A stretch of 64,000 bases of DNA from Ceratodon purpureus (Eukaryota > Streptophyta > Bryopsida > Pseudoditrichales > Ditrichaceae). The translations under genes and the position numbers were made by a program. The notes below the pieces were generated by a model. It was not told the DNA's origin. It saw nothing but the letters and a program-made list of their open reading frames with translations, and did no database searches. This document shows, in pieces, positions 22,157-34,824 of this stretch (the stretch's first letter is position 1; each line of letters starts with the position of its first letter). Where the stretch lies: the NCBI GenBank assembly GCA_014871385.1, contig CM026424.1:3909131-3973130 (forward strand). Direction: 5' to 3'.

Positions 22157-23418
22157 ATGGCGAAGGGGGCGATGGGGGTGGAGTTCTGGATTGGTTTGAT
22201 GGTCTGCAGTGCATTGGCAGTGATGCAAGTGAATGCCGCGGGTAGTGGCTTCCCGGTGCCGTCGTACTACGTGTTTGGTGATGCGTACTTCGATGCTGGC
22301 AACAATAATTTTATTCGTAATGCGGTGCCGAAGGCGAACTACAAGCCTTACGGGATGACGTTCTTCAAGGGTGTGCCGACGGGGCGCTTCTGCAACGGGA
22401 GGATCTTCGCCGATCTGCTCGCGGCGGTCATGAAACTGCCACTGGCACCGCCGTCGCTGTCGACCACCTTGACGTTGGATCAGAAGGGGGTTTGCGTGAA
22501 CTACGCGTCTGGCGGGGCTGCCATTCTTCGGTCCTCTAGCGTTGCGTACGGTTGGAAGAATCCGCCCAGCTTCGACCAGCAGGTGACTTTGTTCGAGACA
22601 CACGCCAATACCGTGATCTATGAGTATGGAATCGACAACGCGCTGCTCATCCTCAATGACGCCATCTACCAGATCTCGTTTGGCACCATCGACGTCCTGG
22701 CGTACTTCACCCAGCCCCACCAAATTGAGTCCATTCAGATTTTTTTGGAGTCTCTCGCGACGGAGTACCGCAGATTGGTCGACAGGTTGTATACTATCAA
22801 CGCGCGGAAGGTGGTCGTCTTCGGCGTGGGCCCGATACAGAACTCTCCAGTCGCGAAGCTCATGATGTCGAAGATGACACCGGCAGGTAGGTCAACAATG
22901 TACATTGTAATGTTTGTTAAGTACCTGTGTAATATTGAGGCGAGCTACCTATGTGATACTTAGGCGATGGTTTCTGTGATACCTGATTTGCAGAGTCAAA
23001 GAAGTTCTGCAAGGATGTCGACACGGCAGTGCAGCAGTTGAACCAAAAGTTGAGGCTGATGGTGACCGAGTTCAACAACGACAACGCTGTGGGTCAGCCA
23101 CACGGAAGTTTGCAGCTCGTTTTTGCCGATGTGTACGGCGCTGTCTCGGCCATCACTAAAAAGCCAGGCGCATATGGGTTGACGGATGTGACGAATGCGT
23201 GTTGTGGAGCTGGCAAGTTTGGAGCAGAGATTCCGTGCGGGCATAGGAATTCCAAGGTTTGCAAGAATGTGAGCAAGTCTCTGTATTGGAATGACATGCA
23301 ATTCACCGAAGCTGCCAACCAGATTCTGTTCAAGCTCTTCTTCGATGGCTCGAGCTTCGTAAAGCCCCTTAGTGTGAAGAGTTTGGCGAAGTTGCTCATC
23401 CCTGGAGTGCCATACTAG
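22157..23418 (+). CDS. GDSL esterase/lipase-like protein lacking catalytic residues
   Basis: Two exons, 22,157-22,886 and 22,994-23,418, encode 384 aa, the usual length for plant GDSL/SGNH proteins. The chosen ATG gives a hydrophobic signal peptide (about residues 8-27), implying secretion. Block I reads FGDAYFDAGNN (40-50) where the family has GDS(L): the nucleophile Ser is Ala43. Block II keeps Gly111 and NYASGGA. Block III reads GTID (176-179) where the family has GxND. Block V reads WNDMQFT (342-348) where the family has WDxxHPT: Asp is Asn343 and His is Gln346. So Ser, Asn, Asp and His of the active site are all replaced while the fold-defining sequence is intact and the frame is open. 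It is probably a catalytically dead cell-wall or extracellular GDSL paralogue, possibly a ligand-binding protein. An in-frame ATG upstream at 22,052 would bury the signal peptide and is less likely. Confidence 0.9.
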
Positions 23419-24712
23419 ATTGTTTGATTTTTACAGATTGGTTAAAACCCTTAATCCATTCATGTAGCGATATTCGTATGCATAGAGTTTGACGAATTGA
23501 TCAATCTGTTATTTAATACTCTTATGTACAGCTGCTTTGGAAAACACTAATCCACCACACTCAAAGAACGAGTGTAACAAGAGCTGCTGGTTACAAGTAT
23601 CTCCAAACTCATAGATTCAGCTTGAATTGGAATTATCATGTAGCTAATTTCCAATAGCTGCAACTAAATATTACTCCGTACATCTAAAAGCATCCTACTG
23701 ATAACCAAAACGTCACTAGCTAGAGGGACATACTGCTTCAGAAGTGTACAATTTTATTTTGAAATTTCAACGAAAGGATCTGACTTGAAGTGAACAAAGT
23801 CAACAAAGATTCATAGATCTATATCTATATGACGGCCTATTTAGTATCACTATCCTCTGCAGACTCTCGATTCACGCTGGTCTTTAGGTAAGGATAAACC
23901 TTCTATGTACTAACGAAAGTTACAACACCACACTCACCTTCAATTTTAATCTTCATCGCATGGATTAGTTCCAACTGTACAACTCCTTACAACTAACCTG
24001 CACTAGAAGGATTCCTCAGTCGCATCTCTCTCTCTCTCTAGCTATCCAGACTCTCGTTCCTCCCGTTGCAGTTCATATATTTAATTCGTCGTTGTGATAG
24101 GAAAGAGGCCAATGCTTGTCAAAATCAGGAGACTCGAAACCATCGAAACAGCATTGGAAGCATCAGTTTGATCACCTGCTTGTCTCCTGTTCTGCGGCGT
24201 ACACTTCAACAGTGCAAACTGCATGGCCACTTCGCTTAAATACCTGCAAAATAAAAAATAAAGAATAAATCACTACTGCTTTGAGACGTAGGTTAATAGT
24301 AATATTTTGCCGTGTCATATATTTTTCAGTAAATTAAACTACTCTTTTAAAAGTTTTGACACTTCAAATTTATTACCCTTAAACAGATAGAATTTGACGT
24401 TGATGCTTACGACAATCGCTGATGCTTTTAGTTACCCAGAGACATAAACGAGGGTCTTGCATGATAGTAGGAACCAGAAACAAACAAAATGGTAGTCGAC
24501 GTAAAATCTCATTTGTTCTCAGATAAAAAGAAAGAAAAGAAAAAAGAAAAAAGACACACTAGTCTAGTATGCTGTTATTTCTGTAAAGTCAATATAAGAA
24601 AAGAACAAAGCAGTTGTAATCAAATCTTACTCAATCATCAAAACTCAAGTCAGTATTGGATGCCCAATATATAGATGTCAGATAATATAACATGCACAAA
24701 AGTCTTTGAGGA
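23419..24712. other. 3' intergenic region between convergent genes
   Basis: This interval contains the 3' flanks of the GDSL-like gene and the transaldolase gene, plus a short CT repeat near 24,030. On the minus strand a good acceptor (T-rich tract then TTTTGCAG, ending at about 24,245) suggests a spliced 3' UTR exon of the transaldolase gene or a terminal exon I cannot attach. I see no independent gene. Confidence 0.45.
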
Positions 24713-27239
24713 TCAGGAATGCTTACTCTTTGCAAGAGCGTCCGCCTTTCCTGTCAGGTTCTGGACCAGATCAGTGAAACTCTTTTTGAATGATGCAACA
24801 CCTTCGTGCTCCAATTGTAGGCCCGTTTCCTCCCATTTGATCCCCAACTCCTCTACTTTGTCGTAAATCCTTTTCGCCTCTCCCAAATTAGCATCAATGG
24901 TTCTTGCTACCGTTCCATGGTCGACAAAGGCGTTCAGTGCTACATCAGGCATGGTAGTGACCTACATTCGACGCCAAATAAATAGTCAGGACAGACAAGC
25001 ACCAGTGTGGAAGAGGTCGTCCTGTGTAACCTGAATAAAATTTCTGCATTTGGAAAGTGCATAACACTTGATTACACTTTTAAATCTTGTTATCCCAAGT
25101 TCTATCCAAGTAAAAACTCACGGTTTCAGGGCCGATAAGAGGGTTGACGTAGAGAGTGTCTGGGTATGATGGGTCCTTCACACCAGTTGACGCCCAAAGC
25201 ACTCTCTGCTTCTGTGCTCCACGTTTTGCCAAGGCTTCCCAACGCGGGCCTGAAAACTTTTCCTGATAGAGCTTGAACGCCAGAGCAGCCTGTGCATTTG
25301 CAGCCTGCAACACAGACACCATCACAAAATCTTGACCGAGGGCTTTCAACTTTTCTCTGAACACAATAAAATGCAAAGTCACATATAACCCACATATTTG
25401 ACTTTTACGGGTCAGCACCCCTGTGTCTTAACGTTGCCACTTTCCCCTCCTTGCATACATATCTAAAATGTGCGCAGTGTGTCTTTACACGTTTTTGAGC
25501 ATGTTGATCATAAGATAAACGAAACAACGCGAATTTCAAAGGGATGCTCAACATTCATAAGCATAATTCCTTTACGTGCTAAGAAGAGATGGTTCTTTAC
25601 CTTGCCCTTCAGCTCAAGTGCCTCCTCGGAACCAATCGCATTCAGCTTCTTATCCACCAATGAATCCACACGGCTGACAAAAAAAGATGCAACACTTGCT
25701 ATCTTCGATAAGTCTCCTTGAACTGCCTCAAGCCCCTCTAGGTATGCATCGATGACTGCCTCATACCTCGCTAGGGAAAATATGAGCTGCGCGAGAGGAG
25801 AAGATAGTATATTAGTGACAAACTTGAAAAGAAGCGTCTGAAATGGCAATGGATCGATTGGACACTTTACATACTGGAACTTTGGGCCTCTGTATATCTA
25901 CTATTTATATCCAAAGAATCGTGTCTGAACAACTAGAACTGATTATTCAGACACAATTCCGCGAATGCTTTCTGCAATTGCATAAGTTAAAGGGGTGTAC
26001 ACGTAACACTTACTGTCACATTCACGCTGATTGATGAAGCGATGACCTGCTTGATTGATTCAATGCACTCAAGCGTCGCAGGGATCTTGATGAGAACATT
26101 GGGTCGGTTTACTCTCTTGCGCAAATACTTTGCAGAATCAATGGTTTGTTGAGTTTCATTTGCCAATAGAGGAGACACTTCAACAGAAATGTAACCATCA
26201 ATACCGGCACTCTTTTGGTAAAGTGGTAAAAACAGATCACATGCATCCTGAATGTCTTTAATCACAAGTTCCCAGTACGCTTCCTCCACGTTCTTGCCTT
26301 CTCTGATGCAATGTCTGCGACCGATACAGATGAACGCATGAGGACTTTGCACAAGATATGAGAATCTAAAAGCACTGGTAGTTTTGACTAATCAAAGGAG
26401 GATAAAACAGTCTAACCAAATATTTCGTCTTCATAAGAACGAGATTACCCCAGATCAAGATTATGAAAAAATTGCAATTACCTGAACTGATCGTCATATT
26501 CAGCAGACCCAGTTATTGCCTTTTCGAAAATCTGCAACCGAAGAATGTAGAGTGAGTCTAAGACCGTGTAATAATCACATTTCATTCACTCGTATCCTTG
26601 CTTGATGGTATTTTCGTCTTTACATAAATCCTCTAACACATGAGTACAAATAGTAATTTGATTTATAAATAAATAAAACTAAGAATGTACCGTCGGGTTG
26701 CTGGTGACTCCACGAACGCCACTCTTGATGAGAGGCTCCAACATGGTCACTGGGCGCCGAAGATTATCATACCACGGGCTCTGCTTCTGCTGATCATACA
26801 TGTCATGCAGAAGCGTCTTCTTCTCGGTTGACAGGGTATTCCAGCATCTACAAACACAGAGACAGCCACAAATTATCAGCATACAGCATGTAATTATCGT
26901 ATCTTACCACTTATAATTTATTGCACTCAAATCATCACCTATCCGGCACAATTTGGAATGATGAACACGAGCGTGAACTAGAACACAATCATTTCAAGCA
27001 TGCTGCAAGGATTATAAACAAGCAGATTGAAAGTAGACTCACTTGGCCAACTGCGACAAGGGCGCTGCGGAGGCAGGCATGGACCGGGTGCTGAAGGACG
27101 CTACTTTCAACGATGGCATCATCTTCAAGCCCACAAACTCCCCGGAAGCAAGCGTTGTCCCGTTCGTCCGGCTCTCAAGACTTGTTCCAATAGTAGTCCC
27201 GACTATCGCAGACGAGCAGTACATCTTAAGAGCAGCCAT
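24713..27239 (-). CDS. TAL: Transaldolase, probably plastid-targeted
   Basis: Seven exons: 27239-27043, 26847-26691, 26531-26482, 26314-26014, 25786-25601, 25304-25122, 24961-24713. All phases close, giving 440 aa. The enzyme moves a dihydroxyacetone unit between sugar phosphates (sedoheptulose-7-P plus glyceraldehyde-3-P to erythrose-4-P plus fructose-6-P) in the pentose phosphate pathway. The Schiff-base lysine is Lys211 in VLIKIPAT. Other family landmarks are [19 protein letters not shown], a SISVNVT strand and [17 protein letters not shown]. The first 60 or so residues are Ser/Thr-rich with few acidic residues, consistent with a plastid transit peptide (inference). The CT-rich tract upstream, at 27,905-27,960, would lie in its promoter or 5' UTR. 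Confidence 0.95.
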
Positions 27240-30159
27240 CTTGAGCACCTGAAAAGACAGATGACAGCATAAGCTCAGCAACCAGAATCCTAGAAACATT
27301 TCAAAAATATTTCAAACCTCAACTGCTAAAGCTATCAGATATAACTACCATAGCCTTTTCAAATTCTTCCTGCAACCGAGCGAGCGTGAAACAGCCATCA
27401 CTGCTACTTCAAACCCCCACAGCCAGGAATATCCCCTTTGTCTACACGAACAAAGACGATGCAATTGTCCAAACAGATTGCTTCTGCACTGCACCACAAA
27501 AGCTGCATAGCAGAGGCAACATCAACATCAGCTAACGCCATCTCAACAACCAAGAGACCCGCCACCAGAGGAATATTCTCTGCTGAATTTGGCAAAGCCC
27601 TCCCGATCGCCACCTACAGAGCAACTCTCAAATCCTAACCACGATCAGACCGAAATGCACACCATCTTCACCGATCCTCAACATCAATGCATCACTCTCC
27701 CTACCCCGATCGCATGTGCAAACCCAAACAACTCGATCAACAGCAGATCGTTCTCCAAAACTCCCCTCAACCACTTGAAGAGCTTCAACCAACAACATCA
27801 CACACACATACACATCGACCGCGATCAGCCCATGAATTGAACTAACGATGGTGAATTCTCGGTCAAAGCCGAACACCAACCTGAACTCCAAAGCTCCCTG
27901 AGGCGATTGCACAGACAGAGAGAGAGAGAGGGGGAGAGAGGGAGAGAGGGAGAAGAGGAAGGGAGAGGGAATGCAGAGGTTGGTGAAGGACAGATGAGGG
28001 GTATATGTAACCATGAAGAGTGGGTGAACACAAACTTACCCAAGTCGAAACTACAACACTGCTCACAAGTACAAGTCGCCGCGACACTTCGTCAAGTCAG
28101 GGCTCCCCTCTCTCTCTCTCCAGGGCAAGGTAGATGTCCCGCCTGCGCAAGCCTCGGCTGTTTCGGAAGAAACCTCGTGTGTCCGGCCTGTGACATGTGA
28201 CCCACCTCAGCATCAAACCTCTCGAGATGGCAGCAGCTTCACTGTTGCAAAGTTTTCCACTTCGAGTCTAATAAAAGTGGAAGAAATGATCACGTCGCCG
28301 CGACGGCAGCATCTACTGTTGCCTGGGAATTTTCGCATCAATTCCAATTTCCAGGGCACCTTGAGATGTGTTTGATCATCATCTGTAGCCCTAGGAACCT
28401 GTTTGCTGCGTAAATCTATGTTAAGCTTGCGATTATTTCAGGTGGAAGGGTGTCTCGTTTCCATGGCGGCCCCAGTTGCGTGACCCACCTTCAACTGCTG
28501 ATGTGGCGGATGACTTGACGCAGTTGGATGACCCGAGTGAAGCGCAAACTTCGAAGATCTTCGCATGCGAGTCGTCTTAGACTAAGTTGTTCCTTCGTTG
28601 TTGGGGTTTTCTGGAGGGAGGGAGATCGCTCGGGTATGGCGGATGAGTGCCTTAACTGCATGTGAGGGCGCTGTACATGGCGCTGGTATGATTCCTTCTT
28701 ATGTTTTCTGCGTTTCTGGGTTCGCTTTCATCTTCGGTTTTGCTTTGGGGAGGGGAGAGGAGAGGGCAATAGCATGTTATGGTTTTTCAGTTAGCAATGT
28801 GATCGGTGATCGGGTTTGTGCTCGAGTTCGGGAGCGTTTTTTTGGTTTGTGGGTGCGTTTGCTCGGAGGTTTTTGGGGTTGGGAAGGGAGTGGATTTTTG
28901 TTTGTGGGAGTTTTCTGGGAATGTGGGAGGCAGTGATGGTTTCTGAGAGCTCTGCGTTGTGAAGGGACTCGGGACGCGGTTAGAGCCTGCTTTTGTGGTC
29001 TTTGGTATCTTCTTAAGAAACTAAAACCCTAATTGATAGTCATCCTGAATGGTTAACCTTTGTAGGAAATTTGAAGCGGATGGTTGTCGATTTATTCCAG
29101 ATTGGCTTTCGGTCTGAGTTGTTGCTGCGTTCGCCAAATTAGGTCATGCTGGATGTGTGAATCTTATTTGCTGCAGAGTTTTGTTCAGGATCGGTTGTAG
29201 AGGATAGTTTGGCTGCGGGGTCTACACTTGATGTTTTGTGGTGTAATTGTTTGATTGAGATATTCATGTGAATGATTACAACATTTACAGACGGCAAGCA
29301 CAGAAAACATGAATTTTGTGAAGGGACTCGGTTGTGTGTCCATTGGTCATCTTTAATACTGGTTACGATTGAGTTCCAACCAGATTCTGTCGCTTCTGTG
29401 GGGTATCCCAGTGGTTCTCTTGCGATGATTAGTATGGCCAGGCAATTTTAACTCCCCCTCGATGTGCCAACATGAGAATATCGCCCATAACTGGGAAGGG
29501 TCTAGTTTATGTCTAGTTTACTAGTGGGTTGTGTGAGCTGGTGGTTCCCAATTCTGTTCTGCTTTTGCTGCAATTTCATAATGAGGTATTTACTATGAAA
29601 CATTAAATTTAGACGTAAATATTGATATCAAATGGAATATGTGCCATCGCTACGGCCACTGTGCGCAGAATTCATTTTTCTTTTCTTTTTGCTTTCATCT
29701 TCAGTCTTTTTACTTTTCACCTCTACTTTAATAACACTATATCTATATTTATATATATGTGTATTACATAAAAGAGAATATTTGACTAGTGCTGGTCTAT
29801 ATATCTTCTCAGCTTTGAAACACCATGACATAGTTGTTCGTTTGTTTGCTGCAATTGCAGGTTCACATACCTCGGGGCTCATCTGTGACCGCTTTTCCCT
29901 AGTGTATGTTGTGAGTGCAGTATGTGCTGAGTTCACATCTTTCCCTTGCGCGGCCTCCCATAAAACTTGGTATTCAGGAGCTTGACATCAAAATGACCTA
30001 TTGGTCGCTCCGCACGATATCCAGGCTGCAATAGTTTCTGGAGCTGCGTTTTGTTTTATGGTTCATCTAGGAGAACTGATGGGCGTCTCAAATTAGCTTC
30101 GGTGTTATCTTCTCGTCAAACCCTTGACAGTGAAGATTGCTGAAAGCAGTTGTGGAAGT
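27240..30159. promoter_or_regulatory. 2.9-kb divergent promoter region, transaldolase / SPPL1-like
   Basis: No coding gene is supported. A GA/CT-rich tract lies at 27,905-27,960. The interval 28,600-30,100 is T/G-rich, with candidate splice sites that could mark 5' UTR exons of the rightward gene. The two flanking genes are transcribed away from each other. Confidence 0.5.
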
Positions 30160-31775
30160 ATGGAGCTATGGAGGCTGGTCCATCTGTTCGAGCCTGCCTT
30201 TGTAGTGTTATTCTTCACTTCGGTTACTGTAGTGTTGGCTTCAGCACACCGGGCTTTGGCATTTGAGAAGGAGGGTGAGAGGAATCGGGACTTTGCGGGA
30301 GTTGGAAGTCAATCTGCAGTTGCTGTTACACTAGACACCTCACAGGCGTTGTTAATCCCCATCACATGCTCCTGCTCCTTGCTGATCATGTTCTACTTGT
30401 TTTCATCGGTGTCAATGATCATCATGGCCTTTACTTTGGTGTCTTCAGTGTTATCATTGGGGTTTACTTTGGCACCGTATGTGACAGCCTTAAATGCGCG
30501 ATTAGGGGATGTTGTGGTTATAAGCCGAAGCTGGTTTGGACCTATCACCCGATCACAGGCAGCATTAGCATTGTTCTGTGTAGGCGTTGTTACCAGTTGG
30601 ATGGTGACTGGGCACTGGTTTCTGAACAATGTGCTTGGCATATCCCTCTGCATTGCTTTCGTTAGCCATGTGCGATTGCCTAATATCAAGGTCTGCGCTC
30701 TGCTTCTGGCGTGTCTGTTTGTATATGATATCTTTTGGGTATTCTTTTCGGAGCAGTTGTTTGGCTCCAATGTTATGGTCACTGTGGCCACTCGGCAAAC
30801 TTCCAACCCGGTACACACCGTTGCAAATTCGTTGAACATGCAAAGAATATCAGAGGTTGTCGTCAAGAAGTTGGACCTGCCTTTGAAGCTTATTTTCCCC
30901 CGCAGCTTCTGGGATGTATCCAGTGGGAATTTCCGCAGTCAGTATCTTATGATCGGTCTTGGTGACATGGTAAGCTTCTTCATTCTCATTGTTCATTCTG
31001 TGATTGGTTGGAAGATTTTCTAGAGCAGCAGATCGTTGTTGGTTGTAGCAGTGCTTAGAACTTAGACGTTGAGTTAAATTTTGCCGCATGATGGTGCATT
31101 GGTCAAGATGTGTTGTCATTCTGCAGCCTCCAAGTGCTACTTTTTAACTTTTGGAGACCTGCCCATAGTGTTTACGGAAGGAGATCAACGTTGATTTCGA
31201 CAAAATAGAAGAGATGAATCAGAGAGAATGAAACGTGTCAGAGTTTAGGTTGATGCATACATCAAAACTGGTTCTTGATGAACGAAGTTATCTTGTTGCA
31301 GGCCATTCCTGGGATGCTTTTATCACTGGTTCTTTGCTTCGATCATCGAAAATTTAGGGAGCATGATAACGAAGGCACATTTTCAAGAGGAAACAAGTAC
31401 ATACAATTTGGCGGATGTGGTTACGCCGTTGGCATGATTGCAGCACTTGCTGCAGGTTTGCTGTCACAGGCCGCCCAACCTGCACTCCTCTATCTGGTAC
31501 GTAGGGCTTGTGGCTCTTTTCCCCCCTATAAACGCCTCACTGTTGACCATGTGGTCTACCTTTCTAGGATTTATTTTGAGAATTTTGCAATGCATTTATG
31601 GTTTCCTGACTATGACCAGTATTATATGTGGCTAACTGACCTCCGTACCCTCTTATAGGTGCCCAGTACTTTAGGATCGATTTTATGTGCCGCATGGGCA
31701 CGAGGTGAACTAGCTGAGCTTTGGAGTGGTCCGAGGCCGATAGTTACTGAGAAGACCAGTTTTATGGAGCCCTGA
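30160..31775 (+). CDS. SPPL1: Signal peptide peptidase-like protease (SPPL1 type)
   Basis: Three exons, 30,160-30,969, 31,302-31,496 and 31,659-31,775, encode 373 aa, matching plant SPPL1 length. It is a multi-pass GxGD-type intramembrane aspartyl protease, expected in endomembranes and cleaving type-II membrane segments. Catalytic motifs are present: YD (Asp190 in CLFVYDIFWVFF), GLGD (Asp269) and QPAL (329-332). The HVRLPNIK segment and the SNPVHTVANSLN loop are typical of the plant SPPL1/SPPL2 group, which lacks the N-terminal protease-associated domain of other SPPLs. I chose the ATG before ELWRLVHLFEP because that is where family members start; an in-frame ATG at 30,124 adds 12 residues. 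Confidence 0.93.
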
Positions 31776-32109
31776 AAGTCAGGTTCCTTCTGGTCTGGGG
31801 TCAAGATTTTGATGTTCTTGTGAACTTAAAAAGTTTGCAATTTTTATACCCTGTATTCTATTCTGCCATCACCTTTGGCAAAGGAGATGCAGATACCGAT
31901 GGAACAAAAGCAGTGAAATCTACATTTGCCCAACTTTTGTATCAGGATTTTCATTCAGTTTCAAAATTTCATCAGAACCGTTTTGTTGTAGGACCTGTTT
32001 GAATTGTTGAGGTTGCATCGGCTTTCACGTTTTGAGTTTCAACTTCGACAAGGTCTTGCAGGCTTTTGATTGTGTATGAACAGCAGATACTATTGAGTAT
32101 CTTCTATTA
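31776..32109. other. Short convergent 3' intergenic region
   Basis: These 334 bp separate the stop codons of two genes facing each other. The sequence is T-rich, and both 3' UTRs probably overlap here. Confidence 0.6.
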
Positions 32110-34824
32110 TTATTCCAATTGCGGTACATCATCAGTCCAACTGGGTGGTTGTTGTTTCCCTTCCGGTTCGCTCTTTGCAGGGTACGTGCAGTTGGTCCGA
32201 GGATTGTGTTTCGAAGGTTCTTTTGGAGGTTCTTCCTTGTTTGTAATGTTGTGAATATTCACAACCTGGGTTTGTGGAGGTGAAGCTTCTACCTTTGGTT
32301 GACCGGTCACATAATAATCCGGAAAATGCTTGGGCTTGAATGCTACACTTGGAGTAACTAGAGGCATTGTTACAACCAAGTGACCAGTCGTTAAAGATCG
32401 CTCTGCACTGCTTGCATCTGTCTTCACCTACAAGCTTCGCACTGTCAATCTGCTTGCAAATGTGGCCAGAATTGAAGCAGCCACAACAATGCACAATGGT
32501 CCACCACCATGATCACAACAGAATTCCGAAAGAGAGTGGACAACAAAACAGAATTCAGTGCTTACTTCAGTTGGCAAGTGAAGCTGTAGAAGTTTCCCTT
32601 TGATCAGTACCCTTATCAAGAGAGGTTGCACATCAATGTCGATGAGTGAAGTATCGAGAAACTTTGAAATTGCTACATCAAGGATTATTTTTGTTCCACA
32701 ATCACTTTCATCCAGTTTAATCTCCCATCTGTTTATACGACAATGTCCATTTACCATTTAGCACATCATACTTCTAGAATCGTAGAGATTATGCATGTGT
32801 TGGTGCTTGTGGGAAACAAAGTATGGCCACTACAGTGGGTCTCTTTGCTAAGAAGAGGGACGTCTGTAAAACATCATTCTACGCAGAAATGCTGTTCGAA
32901 CAACAACATGAACACCGATAGAATCATATCTACATTAAAAGACAAAACAAGAGAATGCAAAGCATACCCTCCCTCATTTTTCTGGTAGACGCGACCATTC
33001 ACTGGAAGTGGATCAAAGCCTTTCCTCCTGGTAGACTCCTTCCTCTGGCTATCTGGGCGCTGCACAGGTCCCAACACAATAAAAAAATTATTATCAACAT
33101 ACGACAGCTCTCAAGCGAACCTGTAGCTTCTTTACGAAGTGTCAATAAGGTTTGGTCAAAATGTGACATCTATCTAAGCAGGAAATGTTTGGGGTTAGGG
33201 CACAGCTGACTTCAGATTTCTTTTCCTCTTGCTCTCGAAGCTCCTTGAGCTCACGATGCTCAGCAATTCGAGTGTCTGGTGTGTACATTCGTTTGAGCTC
33301 TCCTTTCTCGTCCTTCTCTCTGATTCAGAATAGCCCAAGGAATTTGAAGGAAACAACAATGCAGTAGCAATATCATGAACTTATAAGATTCAATAGTGGT
33401 CTTTATCCCCCACCTCCAAACACGCCATAGCTTCTCAAATGGGTTCTGGAAAATGAGGGTTGGGCTTGTACCTACACTTGGGTTTCTTTAACTATGGGTT
33501 CTTCAGATGAATTCATGGCTTGCAAGTCCTCTTCAAGCCGATGAATTTCCTGCACATTGACAGCACTCCATGCTTGACATCTATGTCCCCCATATTACGA
33601 CCTTTGAGCATTTAGGCAATTAACTAATGAAGTTGAAATGAAATTCTTGTTTTATGATATTTTACCTGGAGGGCAGTGATCCTCTCTCTGGGTTTGATCT
33701 CCCATGCATCAAGCCTCTTCATGACAAAACGTATGATAATGCTTGATGAGTTTATTACAAATCATCAAATATAAGATGAACTAGAATTGTATCTCCACTA
33801 AATGTAAAGAGGAAAAACATAATCCCGTAATGATTAGTACACACTTTTAACGACTGTACCTTCAGATGCGGGAGCTTTGCAATAACATAACTACGGCAAC
33901 CGTCCCAATCGGTGCATGGATTTCCTGTGAGAAACCTTTGCTAGCCCATAGACTGGTTAGACTTGGAAACAATGTGAAGAAAACATACTTCTTTCAAGAT
34001 AGTTTAGTTAAACAACCACTACATATGTTTGCAAGACGGCTAAGATACATCAATTCAAGGCCAGTTTCTGATTATCTTACAATTCTCGAAGATGGACATT
34101 GGCATTGAGAGAGGTAACAGAAGGCAGGTTCTGGAGATCAATGAAGTTGAGGGTCAGATCTAACTTCTTCAGCTGTTCACATTTCTCTAGGCCTTGCACC
34201 TGCACAAAACCATGATGCCGCAAAAACTTGTTACCTTGCCGAGACCTAAATCGTCTTTCAGACTGGTTCTTGAATTGGAATTTAATTACATTCTGGAAAT
34301 TAAGCTATGTACCTTGATTATATTATTCATGGCCATGTTGAGGTACTCCAGCTCTTTCAGTTTATGCAGATTCTCTGCGAAAATTCACGCCCTGATACAG
34401 ACTTCAAAAACTTGTCTGAGTAACAAAATGCAACCCTAATTGTGTTTTACATACTTTGAAGGAAACATTAAGAGAAAGTCTTAACCAAGACGAGGAATGA
34501 GATTGTTCGGCATGTAGAGAATCTTCAGATGAGGGCATAAAATTCCCAGCGTTTTATTTATCCTCTCGATAGATTCCTCCTGAAGGACTAGCTCCTGCAC
34601 CAGAGTCCATGCGGCGTCAGAGCTAGAAATTTATGCCTAGCCACCAAGTCCAAATATACTGAATCATGCGAAATGGGCTTCACTTATAACAAACTGGTGA
34701 GAGCAATTCATGACCAGGAGATGTGTGCCGATAGACTGAAAGAATATACCTCCATGGTATACAGAACGCATTCATTGTGTTCTGAGCGTCTCCGAATCAT
34801 TTCCTGCGTGATGTCGCCCCCCAT
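32110..34824 (-). CDS. DNAAF11: Axonemal dynein assembly factor DNAAF11 (LRRC6/TILB)
   Basis: Eleven exons: 34824-34750, 34594-34486, 34374-34313, 34199-34081, 33935-33860, 33716-33666, 33549-33476, 33319-33211, 33059-32968, 32728-32566, 32427-32110. All phases close, giving 415 aa. Family knowledge: this cytoplasmic factor helps preassemble axonemal dynein arms and is kept only in lineages with motile cilia. Seen: the start MGGDITQEMIRRRSEHNEC, leucine-rich repeats (HLKILYMPNNLI, LEYLNMAMNNI, KKLDLTLNFI), the LRR cap FLTGNPCTDWDGCRSYV and RLDAWEIKPRERI. Then come the charged linker with YTPDTR, LPVNGRVYQKNEGG, and a CS-type C-terminal domain with VRV-like IRVLIKGK, LHLPTEV and RSLTTGHLVVTMP. 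The tail is Pro-rich. In a plant its role would be in sperm flagella. Confidence 0.94.

Noticed and set aside
24060..24245. Minus-strand terminal exon with a hydrophobic C-terminal peptide, like a GPI-anchor signal
   Set aside because: A good acceptor is present, but no upstream exon can be linked without crossing the transaldolase stop. A 3' UTR exon is simpler.
27628..28200. ORFs across the GA/CT-rich tract
   Set aside because: Simple-sequence composition creates Ser/Leu/Pro or Arg/Glu runs on both strands.
30393..30866. Minus-strand ORF opposite the SPPL1-like gene
   Set aside because: It is an antisense shadow of the membrane-protease exon.
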